This document shows, piece by piece, positions 22,207 to 32,432 of a stretch of 64,000 nucleotides of DNA. How positions within the stretch are numbered: the first letter of the stretch is position 1; each line of letters opens with the position of its first letter. Below the pieces are notes generated by a model. It saw only the letters and a list, made by a program, of their open reading frames with translations. It did no database searches and had not been told where the DNA came from. A program made the position numbers and the translations under genes. Source of the DNA: Calvatia gigantea (lineage: Eukaryota; Basidiomycota; Agaricomycetes; Agaricales; Lycoperdaceae); the NCBI GenBank assembly GCA_025093985.1, contig JACAAK010000009.1:3348001-3412000 (forward strand). Direction: 5' to 3'.

Positions 22207-25200
22207 TGGTCTCACAACTGAGATGTTATGACTGCGTGGACCTATTAGTAGTAGTGAAGTCTGTTTTGTTACAACGCGGCATCAAGTGTCCCTCCAAGTA
22301 CAGACTGAGCGAACAAGAATAGAGCACACTGGAAGTCCACGAGCATTCTATCTTAGGCACCATCTGCGGCTTGCCAACTATGCGTCATTGCGTGTAGCTC
22401 GGGAGCCCTGAGTGTAAAACCATCAGCCCTTGGCGTAAAAATAGGAGAGAAAACGTTGGTCTACTCCCCGTTACTAATCTATGTTGTGATTTGTGCTGTG
22501 ATTCGTGGGTGTTTATGGAACAACGCCGAGTCACTGAGCAGATACGATCAGCGAATAGGTTTAATCACCGCGCAACGGTTTGATACAAGTACATGATACT
22601 GCGAAGGTGCCTTGACCCTCCGACGTGTCGATATCGTTCGGTTCGATGTCTGTTTGGGACGCTTCCAGCTCCCAGAGTGAGTCCCTATTCACCGCCCTAT
22701 TCGAAGTAACCGGGATTGACACGATCATTGAAACGACACCATTGATTCCCCGACAGGGGTGTGGGCGTGGCACCACGCTTGCTCATAAACGTGATGCGCC
22801 TCCATCGCAGCCTCAACTTGGACTGTCGTGGGTTAAAATTAGAGAAGAGTGTTCTGAGTGAGTGGATGTGGTGGGTCAGTGGGTCCGTCTCCAAGGTTGG
22901 CAGTCTCTTAGACCCCGGAGCATTCCTTCGTGCAGAGTTGCCTGATGACTTGCTTTTGTGTCTCGCCATTCGCAAGGTACTGCTGTGGGAATTTCTTCAA
23001 TCTATAACAATGAAATGGTAACACAGAGCTACATTTTCTGGTTGAGTTGGAAAGTAAAAGTACGTCTTAGAGCACAATTGATAATCAGGCGCAACCAGCA
23101 AACAATCACGTATGTTATTTCTATTACCAGGTAGGGACAAATGTAAGAGGCGTGCAACGCCACAAGCTGGAATACAGAGACTAAAGCGAAAGGAATAGAC
23201 TAAGATTCTAGAAGGACTCATATCGTTGGTAACTACATGGACGTGGCTGTTGAAGCATGGAGTACAACGCCCTTAGTATTCGACACACAAGTTATTACTG
23301 GCCGCCGCAAGCAGGGCAAGCCCCATTGACGTGAAGCGCTGATGTGGTCACTTGAGTGCTTTGACTGGGTACTCGGAACAAGAGACTCACTATATCGTTC
23401 AGGTGCCAAACGGCTATGATGGAACGAGTGTCAGCTGCAAATTTTATATGGCGGGGCTACACAAATTATTCACGTACTTTTGCCAACAGGTTTGGCTACA
23501 TGTGGCGGGGTTGCAATCATTGGGGTGGTTCGGGCTGAACTTGCAGTTGGTGGTGTAACAGACGATCTAAGGGATTTTTTATCAAAGGTGGGCAAATTTA
23601 CCACGGGAAAGTGTTACACACTAGTTCATCTGGCTAGAGGGTAGGGCCTATCAGGAAAGAGCGGCGTGAACAACAGGGTGATTAATAACGCACCAAGGCG
23701 ACGACGTGGTTGCAACCACTATAACGTTTGTTAACCCTATAAAAGGATGAGTAAATGCCTCTGGGGAATAGAAGTTGTTGCTTACTGTCTGTAACGGCAC
23801 ATTGTATTGATCTTCTCAAAGTTGTGGAGGTAAAGAAAGCGACTTGACTCATCCCACCTTTTATATTTAAGCCTCTGCTCTGCCTTTGTGGGCAACTCGT
23901 AGTTACGAGTTTGAGGGTGCCCGTCGGCGGTGTTAAATGGACTCACTGGTAATAGCGGTATCAACTCGCCTGCGCGTCCGATTGGGTGTTATATTGGCCT
24001 CATTGGCTTCATCATGTCAGGTGCGGCTACTCACGAGGTGGCCTGTAGGTGATAAAAAGTGGATTCGAACCGGCGACTCAAACCTGAGGACCCTTAGGAA
24101 ATGACTGTTGTGAATTCCATTTAGCCTTTCACCCTCGGCGTAGGCATTCGGGCTTAATTTGCGGTCGATGCTGATCAGAAGTTGCCGCTCTAAGGATGGT
24201 TACCGGACGTCCTCCAGGCTCCGGTCCGAAACTTGGATGCTCTTGAAAGTGATCCGATGCATTAATTATAACTCTGATCCGACGCTGTTTTGGGGAGCAT
24301 GGGCCGAAAAACAACAGGATGTCACCGGACCAGAGGTGGCTAGCCGCTACATAACTCATGAGCAATAAGTATAATTTTGCAATCAACTTGGGTCGTGACG
24401 ATGGTCACATAGCTTTCTCATCGTTTGCCCCATCATCGATGCAGCCTGGCGTGGGGACCTACCGCCCGAGGGTGGTCGCCGCTTCGACTTGGACACGGAG
24501 ATAGGGGACGAGTTCCGGGTTTGGATGGAGAGAGATTGGGACCCGTTAGGGAGGGATGAAGGGCGGATGGGCCGCGACTGGAGAGAACGCCGGGCTCCCC
24601 AAGACGAGAGCTCTGGGACAGACATTGGACTAGGCTTTAGGACGCAACCATGCTGGCTTGGCCAGGGGTTGCCTTTGCGGAAGGTAGGCGGCTTACTGTC
24701 ACTTACATTGAGGAATGGACAGAACGACTCAGAAGGGAGCGTGCCCTTCTCGAGTCACGGGACTCGGACCCGCGCTATGGTGAATTCTGCGGCGCGTTTT
24801 TTCTTTGGGGGGCGTCGGGGTCGTCCGGTGTCCCCAGACAATTCTTAGTTTTACTGTGTTTATGGGTTCTCGGGCCGTCTTTTCGGTTTCGAGTCGGAAG
24901 GACAACTTGTAGTACTTGTGCTTTATACTAGTGTGGGGGCGGACTGCTCACGTGCACCGCCTTTAATGGATGATTTAACAAAAAAAAAAACCATCATCGA
25001 TGCATCACCGCCACTGGCAATCACCACCGCTTCAAAGAAATCTACACTACTTTTAACCTATGACTACAAGACAACACATCCAAATGCTTCGTTGCAGCGC
25101 ATGGGTTAATTTGTCGCGACTTAACGGTGATTCCGCTTGAAGCCGAATCAGAAAAGAAAACAGCCACAGTGTGGTATTTGGCCTAAACGGCGATGGCAAA

Positions 25201-25281
25201 TAACATGGGTTGTATCGGAGTGCGGGGTGACATTCCGAGGTGGCTTTCGAAAAATGTTGTTCCCGCGCATGTTCACAAACT
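22207..25281. other. 3 kb largely without gene; one weak open frame
   Basis: No known family is seen. The only stretch that looks protein-like is 24432-24931 (next entry). A tRNA-like T-loop string near 24060 was examined and rejected. Confidence 0.4.
24432..24848 (+). CDS. Unrecognised charged-protein open frame, possibly a decayed exon
   Basis: The frame from 24432 reads IIDAAWRGDLPPEGG followed by FDLDTEIGDEFRVWMERDW and an Arg/Asp-rich stretch. From about 24690 a different frame gives RRLTVTYIEEWTERLRRERALL, which looks like the continuation of the same charged, helical protein. This suggests a coding exon with a frame break, or an exon-intron junction I cannot place. No family is recognised. 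Confidence 0.25.
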   Translation: MIDAAWRGDLPPEGGRRFDLDTEIGDEFRVWMERDWDPLGRDEGRMGRDWRERRAPQDESSGTDIGLGFRTQPCWLGQGLPLRKVGGLLSLTLRNGQNDSEGSVPFSSHGTRTRAMVNSAARFFFGGRRGRPVSPDNS

Positions 25282-27242
25282 ATGCTAAGGTTTCGATGGA
25301 CAGTGCAATACCCAACTTTCTTTAGGAGTATCTCTACCAAACCAATTGTCCACATTCCGAAATCTTCGATTCATCCTTTCGGCGATCCTTCCAACCAACG
25401 TCCCATCCTTCGCAACGTCGAATGGATAGTTAGAGAAGGAGAAGCTTGGGCAGTCTTGTCGCCGTCCTCGGGTGACGGAGGAAAGCGTTCACTGCTTCAG
25501 GTATGCTACTTAGTCTTTCATTGAACTTTGCTGATAATCTTTACTAGACTTTGCTAGGGCATCTGCGTGTTCTCCCGGAGCTGGGAGCACCTGCCCAGGA
25601 AGGCCTGTTTCCATTCCTGGGTAAGGACGTTGACCCATATACACGTGTTGGCAGTGTCTCGTTTTCCCATCGCTCTGGCCGTGATTCCGGAGGCGCATTT
25701 TACGACTATACCGCTCGCTACGGTGCCATCCGTGATGAAGACACCCTTACGCTCCGGGAGAGCATGTTCCCGGAGAGCATTCCCGAAAGTAAACCAGACC
25801 CCCTCTCCGTTTCGTCCTCCGAGAAACCCAAGATTAAGAGAGCTGCATTCGAGGATGTCGTCAAGCTCTCTGGCGAGGACAGGGTCCTATTCGGTGCTCT
25901 AGTGAAGGAAATGGACCTGGAGCGACTGCTGGACTTACCGCTGATTGCACTAAGTAATGGGCAGATGAGGCGTGCGCGAATTGCAAGAGGAGTCTTGAGG
26001 AAACCAGACATATTGTTACTTGGACGAACCCTTAAGTGCGTGATTCTGTTGACGTTCTAATTTCAATCTTCTGATGGCACTTTCAGCTGGCCTGGACGTA
26101 TCAGTCACGTCCCAAGCTCCTCCATCTCCTCCAAAAGCTTCATGAATCACGGAAGCCAGCGAGTAATACTCGGCCTTCGAACGCAAGATGACATTCCTTC
26201 ATGGATTACCCATGTCGCGTTGGTACAGGGTGGAACTGTCAAGACAGGTTCCAAAGAGGACATAATACCCCTCATCAATCACGAACCTTCATATCTCGTT
26301 TCACCAGAATCAGGAACAGTTGGGACCACTCCAGGGACCGTCGTCGTGGATTTAAAACGCGTAAATGTGAAATATGGTGACCGAGTAGTAAGTTTCATAT
26401 TCTCGCTTTATCGAATGGTCCCTTAACTACCTTTAAGATCCTCAAAGACATTAGTTGGCAAATTCGCCAAGGAGAGCGATGGCATCTCCAAGGACCAAAT
26501 GGTACTTAGTTTCTTGCTTCTATTCAACCACGATCTGAGTAATCACGACCCAGGGTCTGGCAAGACAACACTTCTCTCCCTCATTCTTGGGGACCACCCT
26601 CAATCCTACATCCAGAGCCATCTCCTTCTCCCGTCCCCTCCACACCCTTCCATTCCTTCTAAATTCGTGCTCAACCCTCGCGGACGCATCCCCACGGCTC
26701 ACCTACGTCAGTCCATTGGCGCTGTTTCTCCCGAAATCTTTGACGCATTCCCTCGCCGCCACCCTGGTATGACCGTTTGGGAGGCAATCGGCACAGGCTT
26801 TGAAGGAGTCTTCGTCCCTCTCCCTGGAAACGGCATAGGTGCGACTGAACCTGGTAAAGAAGTGCTCCGTGAATGGCGCCGGGCACGTATTTGGAGGATG
26901 TTGGAAAATTTGGGACCGTCTGCATGGGCCTCTTCAGAGTATCCGAGAGAGGTTGCACAGGAATTTTCGGAGAGGAGGTTTACGAATTTGGGCGTTGCTG
27001 AGCAGAGGATGGTGTTGCTGATGCGTGCGCTTGTTGGCAGGCAGCCGTTGGTACTGTTGGATGAAGTTTGGAGTGGGATGAATGAGGAGATGGTCAAGGC
27101 AGCAAGGAAGTATCTGAGGGAGAGGGTGGGAAACGACCAAGCGGTGGTTGTGGTTACACACCGGGAGGATGAGGTTCCGTGGACTGAGAGGGACGGCATT
27201 AAGAGGTTTAAACTTGGCGATGGCATAGGTACATTGAAGTAA
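25282..27242 (+). CDS. Twin-cassette ABC ATPase (YDR061W/ModF-like), probably mitochondrial, three frame breaks
   Basis: Soluble ABC protein with two nucleotide-binding domains and no membrane segments. Exons: 25282-25500, 25548-26035, 26087-26387, 26438-26501, 26554-27242. The start MLRFRWTVQYPTFFRSIST is a good mitochondrial presequence. Domain 1 has a weak Walker A (SSGDGGKRSLLQ) and signature LSNGQMRRARIARG. Domain 2 has Walker A GPNGSGKTTLL, split by the 26502-26553 intron, signature LGVAEQRMVLLMRAL and Walker B PLVLLDEVWSG. Three small lesions cluster around the end of domain 1: an extra G near 26022 (should read LLLDEP), an extra A at 26103 separating C and G, and an extra C near 26156. 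Substrate and role are unknown; the family resembles yeast YDR061W. The gene is either newly broken or the bases are errors. Confidence 0.7.
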
Positions 27243-28284
27243 CGCTGGATATAGCAAATGATATTGGTTGCATTAACGTCGTTTATGCCGAACGATGTAT
27301 GAAGACGTTATGCGCTTCCATCTATTCACAATTTCCGACCTTTGTCGGTAAGTTTTGAGCTATTATCTAGATAATTTCCGGCATTTTCACAATGTCGATA
27401 TTGAACGGGAGGAGCAAAAAAGGAAATTCAGTCAGGAATTGCTACGCATGGTTCTTAGATAACTCCGGAGAGACACAGAATACTCACCAGCGCCCCTCAA
27501 TCTTACATGTCAATCCAAGGCTTACCGACCTCTCTACTTTCCTCCTGGAGCATCACCGTGATTCCAAGGACGCCGGGAGATAGTACGCGGGGCACCATCA
27601 TATGGGTCACGGTGCCTTTGTCTCGGCTCTCATCCGTTCACACCTGGGATTTTGTTGGGGGACACATATGAAACTACCTTTCGTACTATTAGGGTTGTGT
27701 GATTTCCAGTGTCTCTAACCGTAGCCCATTCGTTCATGCAAGGTTATAATGAAGGGGAAAGCACTCTGTTCGAAGCGTGCCGATCATGCTACGGGGAGGT
27801 CGGGATTTTGCCACAGGTTCAGTAATTGAATTCAAATGAATCCATGGATAGCGTGAACTTTCTAGACCACTATCGAGTGTACCCGGTAATGAAAAATGTG
27901 GCTATGCCTAAAGCTGAAGGTGTGGTGCTTGTGGAGGCTGCGGTGGAGAGGGGTTAAAAATCGTGATCCGACATTCCAACAGAAGACTGCAAGCACCATT
28001 CTTTTTACGCACAGGGATATTGTGGACCCCCTGTCGCCCCATCTAAGGGAGGTATATTTATCTAGGCAACGAAGGTGCTGTTGAGGCTCCACGGCACCAC
28101 ATTCACTCCAACAGGTGTGCATATCTAGATTCGGGTTGACTTACCATAGAAAATGATTAAGGACCATTTACTATTGAAGCAGCCGTATATACGGATCCAT
28201 GTCCCGCTTTCGGGACCGTAACCCTAAATCCAACAACAGAATCCCTAGTGCTTGGCCTTGAAGAGGTAATGGCCGACACCCCAC
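27243..28284. other. Intergenic, between convergent genes
   Basis: No coding exon or structured RNA seen between the ABC gene (+) and the methyltransferase gene (-), which converge here. Confidence 0.4.
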
Positions 28285-29917
28285 CTACATGGCAACTAAA
28301 TCAGACGACGTCCGAGTGAAGACACCGACGTACTCTTGTCCTCCATTCATATTGAACATTTCTGAACAGGCCATATAGAAGACCCGGAACCTTTATGGGT
28401 CCAGGCGAATAAGCTCATTGGACTGTGAAAGCAGCAGCGAGGCACTACTTGTAGAGCAGCTTCCGACCTTCTTCTGCAGGTTTCCTCTTCGCCATGACAT
28501 CTTGTTCTAATTCTCGCAAGCCCTCTGCAATGAGACGTTAAAACCGGGCAGGAAAGCCAGAAAGGCTGCTCACACCTGCGGTTACTATCCTGGATTCTGA
28601 GCCAATCTTCACATGTTTTAGAATAGTGCTGGCCAGAAATATACCAACTTCCGACCAATGTCGCATCATCTTGAAAATACGCCTAGATGGAATCTATTAG
28701 TATACCAGCTTATATTAACCCAAGGCAAGTTGTCGCTCACGAAAAGATCATGGGAAGGCATGGTGCCACCTACAACGCAGTTGGTTCGTAGAACACTCAG
28801 AATTCTTGACTTCTAGAACCTGAAAGTTGAGTCCTACCTGAAAAGAAGTTCTGCGCCATCCACCCGTCATCCTCGGCAAAATGATATGGAATGGTTTGGT
28901 GACAAAACGTGTGGATAAACAGAAGCGCTGGATCATAATCGCCTTCCTGAGTCGGTCGAGGCCAGGTAGAGACTTTTCGTAATAGCGCTTGATAGTTCTT
29001 CATGTGCTCAAATATCTTTCAGAAGGGTAGAAGAGTGTTAGTGTCATACCCGAGTGTCGAAGTTACAAGATATTAACCCCAATGGAGAGGATACTGGTCA
29101 AACCTGCAAGGTTATTAATTTTCTCTCCACCGGGTTAACACGTACGGTCGCACGGAGGACCTACCGTTTCGAACCATGGAAGTCGAAATGATTGACGTCT
29201 GCCGTGATAATCTGCGGTACATAAGTGGTAGTGGACCGGGTCAGAAGTTCAACCCAAAAATGACCTCGAGGTTTGAAAGTCCTTGCTCCATGGCTGCTGC
29301 GTCAATGTATGTTTTCTGCGTCGATGAGTTTGACAGCCCAATAATGTTCGAACAGGGGGTATTTCTAGCTCTGGAGTATCAGACCACATTTTCGTATGTC
29401 CTCTTTAGTTGAGCGTCACTAACCTTGGCAAGAAAAAGAGATAAACTTCCCCAACCTTTGAAAATACATTTTCGTCAACATTGGCATTTGAATGAAAGGG
29501 GAAAAAAGTCGTACCACACCCGAGGTCGAGTATATCCATCCCATCCCCCAGCTTTGCCTTCTCACAGTAGCTTTTAGCATACATTCTTCCATTTGGGCCA
29601 AGCTCTCCTTTCCTGAGGGATATGGACAAGCAGAGTACTTCACTTGGGGATCTAGGGTGGAGAGCATGAAATTCGTTGATATCTAGGACCATGCTTAGGT
29701 TCACTAGTAATAGATGGAAGTGGTGGAAACTGACTTCATAGTGCTGTTTGTTAGCTTTGTGGGGTACATCTGCAATGACTGCACAAGCCTTGACCTTGTC
29801 AACCCACTTTATTTTGGTAGTGTAGTTTACTTCAAATGACCTGTGGTCAATTTCATGCAGCTGCTTTTGGAGAAGAAAGTGGATGGTATATTGTAGCATG
29901 AAATCTGGATCTAACCC
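28285..29917 (-). pseudogene. Coclaurine N-methyltransferase-like SAM enzyme (CFA-synthase fold), 1-bp frame breaks
   Basis: SAM-dependent methyltransferase related to cyclopropane-fatty-acid synthases; fungal homologues are usually annotated coclaurine N-methyltransferase, but the true substrate is unknown. Reading leftward: GLDPDFMLQYTIHFLL, HEIDHRSFEVNY, DVPHKANKQHYE, then after an intron KYSACPYPSGKESL, the SAM-binding LDLGCG+WGSLSLFLA split by an intron, NIIGLSNSSTQKTYID, ITADVNHFDFHGSKRFD, IFEHMKNYQALLRKV, LLFIHTFCHQTIPYHF, GGTMPSHDLF, SWYISGQHYSKTCEDWL, and FRVFYMACSEMFNMNGGQ to the stop at 28285. Several single-base changes break it: one base missing in an A run near 29570, one extra near 29345, and extra plus-strand T at 29095 and 28577, both separating C from G. 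The upstream exon with the start codon was not found. Confidence 0.7.
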
Positions 29918-31030
29918 CTGTAATGGAGTGTCACAGCTAGTATGGCTTCCTTCTATTCAGCATAGATATCTGGTCTGGTACTGGGTAGATATCCAATAAT
30001 AGTGTGTATGATGTTCTGTCATGCATTTTTCTTGAGTAAGAACATTGCATGCTTGTTGTTATGTGCATTACCTTACTTTGCAACTAGGCCTGGATCATCT
30101 CCACTCAGGGAGAGGTTCAATGCTATAGCCCAGGAGTATTGACAAGTCTCAATGACCTCTGTGCAGACTTTGGATCACTCCCTCGAGTAGAAGCTTGTGC
30201 TTGTCTGAGAAGTCCAAGTTAAATGTCACTGTAGTCCCCAAGGTTGTTAACCTTGTAGCAGACAAGTGAAGATAAGGAAGCTTGTTACTAGAATAACCTA
30301 AGGTAATACAGAGTACTACTTAGTGTTATATACTAGTTACAGATAAGAGGTGAGAGATTACATAGTAAAGGGGTATGAGTCAATGAGAACTACTACAGGT
30401 TAATTGGTAAGCTATGGAATCACAAGGGTAAGAGGAAATGAATAGAGAAGATAGACACAAGTGAATAGAAGTCCAATAGTGAGAATAGAAATGATGACTG
30501 GAAATGAGTCATAAGAAGTGAAGGTAGAAATACATGTGATAAATAAATAAAGATCAGACCAGGGTATAGGGAAAGGAGGTTAATATGTTAATGGAAAGAA
30601 CAGAGAAAATAGGAAGTTAGTTTGCTGTAGTCTGGAGGCAAGTTTGTAACATTAGCCCATTTCTAGGTAAATTACTCTGAAATTTACACTAATAGACAGG
30701 AATAGTCAAGGGAGATACCATCATCATACTGTAGTATTCATCATTGAAGGTGTCATGGAAATTGGAGTAAGTCAGAGTTTGTTGCTGTTCTTTCATTCAG
30801 TTTACTGCTTCAATGTGTTTAGGGTATCAAGGGCAATATTTGGGTTTATGTTGGGAATTCTGGGTTTTGCAAATTCAGCAGAAGTATTGAGGACAGGACC
30901 ATTAGTAATGTCTTGGTTTCATTTTTCAACAGATGGGGCATATGGTATGTATACAATGGCTAGCCCAATGGCCAATTGCAGGAAGATGGAGCTTTTCACA
31001 TTTCTTGCAAAATACTTCTGGGGTAAAGTT
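29918..31030. other. AT-rich, purine-skewed intergenic region
   Basis: No gene seen. Bases 30240-30760 on the plus strand are strikingly rich in A and G, and a short inverted repeat CAAGGTT..AACCTTG sits near 30240. The sequence resembles decayed retroelement or terminal-repeat DNA, but no diagnostic motif was found. Confidence 0.35.
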
Positions 31031-31381
31031 TGAGTTAGTATAATGAAGGTTGGCTAGGGAGCTGTGGTAAAATGTTGAAATTTTGAAACACAACGAGTGA
31101 ATGTGCAACTACGGAGGCGAAGAGTCTGAATTAGAAAAAAATGTCAATAAAGAGAAAGATGTGCGGTGAAATTTTATTAAAGTGGGTAGTGGTCTAAAAC
31201 ACGACGTATGGCAGGCGAAATGGACGGTTTGTGTAGTGAGCGAGGAACGAGCGGATCGGCGACGGATCGATGAATGGTCGGGGTGACGAAATCTTCGGAG
31301 GGCGGACTGATTAGTGTGAGATGCTCGTTGGGTGCCGTTCCGAAGGCAGCCGACGTGCAGTCTCCACATGACGTCAGCATT
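31031..31381. repeat. Left terminal direct repeat
   Basis: Begins TGAGTTAGTATAATG and ends GACGTCAGCATT. Matches 31935-32285 base for base as far as I can read. Confidence 0.8.
31369..31376. promoter_or_regulatory. CRE palindrome TGACGTCA in left terminal repeat
   Basis: Perfect ATF/CREB-type bZIP site 5 bp from the end of the terminal repeat; repeated in the right copy at 32273-32280. Function not shown. Confidence 0.35.
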
Positions 31382-31934
31382 AAAACACCTCGGAGACTCT
31401 ATGACCCTGCTCTGCGCGTTAGACCTAAGTGCTTGCTTCATTCACTCACTAGTTCCCACTACAACAACTGTACGGGACTCGAGGTTCTCCATCAAGGGAC
31501 GGACATATGACTGAAGAGATGAGGCGGCGGTTCAACGAAAATAGGGTGTGACTGCGTCCGTCAGTCACGAGGCTTCGAAACCGGGTCCAGGAAAAGAGAG
31601 ACAGAGGCCGGGAACACAAGAGAACGAGGGGCGAGAGCGACGACGTCAGATACGTCGTCGAGAACGAGTCCAGGAAAGAGAGACGAGAGACTGCGAGACG
31701 ACGCGAGAACGAGAGACTGCGAGACGACGCGAGAACGAGAGACTGCGAGACGACACGAGAACGAGAGGTAAGACACTTGATTTTTAGCAACTGAGAGAGA
31801 GAGAGAGAGAGTGGGTATCCAATTACTAGGTGTCGAGCCTCTACTGGCTCGACTGTATTTATACTGTAGACAACTTGTCCGGTGTTCAATTTCTACGGTT
31901 ATCTACAAATACTGAACCTGTATAGTAAATGTGT

Positions 31935-32285
31935 TGAGTTAGTATAATGAAGGTTGGCTAGGGAGCTGTGGTAAAATGTTGAAATTTTGAAACACAACGA
32001 GTGAATGTGCAACTACGGAGGCGAAGAGTCTGAATTAGAAAAAAATGTCAATAAAGAGAAAGATGTGCGGTGAAATTTTATTAAAGTGGGTAGTGGTCTA
32101 AAACACGACGTATGGCAGGCGAAATGGACGGTTTGTGTAGTGAGCGAGGAACGAGCGGATCGGCGACGGATCGATGAATGGTCGGGGTGACGAAATCTTC
32201 GGAGGGCGGACTGATTAGTGTGAGATGCTCGTTGGGTGCCGTTCCGAAGGCAGCCGACGTGCAGTCTCCACATGACGTCAGCATT
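31935..32285. repeat. Right terminal direct repeat
   Basis: Second copy of the terminal repeat; its end lies about 150 bp upstream of the start codon of the STAND gene at 32433. Confidence 0.8.
32273..32280. promoter_or_regulatory. CRE palindrome TGACGTCA upstream of the STAND gene
   Basis: Same bZIP-type palindrome as in the left repeat, about 155 bp upstream of the ATG at 32433, so it could act as a promoter element for that gene. This is inference from position only. Confidence 0.35.
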
Positions 32286-32432
32286 TAAGTTGCAGTCAGT
32301 ATCCACCCGCCCTTTTTTTCACCCATATCCTCCACCTCGCGATCCCGGATGCTTGTCGATGCACTGTTCGATTCCCTCGTTCGGGGTTTCAGGAATTCCA
32401 AGCACCAAAAGTATGACAATCATCCCGATGGA

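Larger units (their letters stand above)
31031..32285. mobile_element. Short element with 351-bp direct terminal repeats (TRIM-like)
   Basis: Two direct repeats (31031-31381 and 31935-32285) that look identical by eye flank a 553-bp interior with no coding capacity. The pentamer AAGTT occurs immediately left (31026-31030) and one base beyond the right end (32287-32291), a plausible target-site duplication. Size, structure and near-identical termini fit a terminal-repeat retrotransposon in miniature, recently inserted. I find no clear tRNA primer-binding site (no TGG after the first repeat), so an LTR origin is inference. The interior holds three 26-bp tandem units (31687-31764) and an (AG)n run near 31793-31811. 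Confidence 0.65.

Noticed and set aside
24055..24115. tRNA-like string on the minus strand (GGTTCGAATCC-type T-loop)
   Set aside because: The T-stem bases do not pair, no acceptor stem closes, and the putative anticodon arm has no consistent fold.
30926..31108. Zinc-knuckle-like CKKCEKLHLPAIGHWASHC on the minus strand as a retroelement Gag remnant
   Set aside because: Spacing does not fit CX2CX4HX4C, and no Gag or Pol motif is nearby.
31382..31400. tRNA primer-binding site after the left terminal repeat
   Set aside because: The sequence AAAACACCTCGG does not begin TGG and matches no tRNA 3' end I know.
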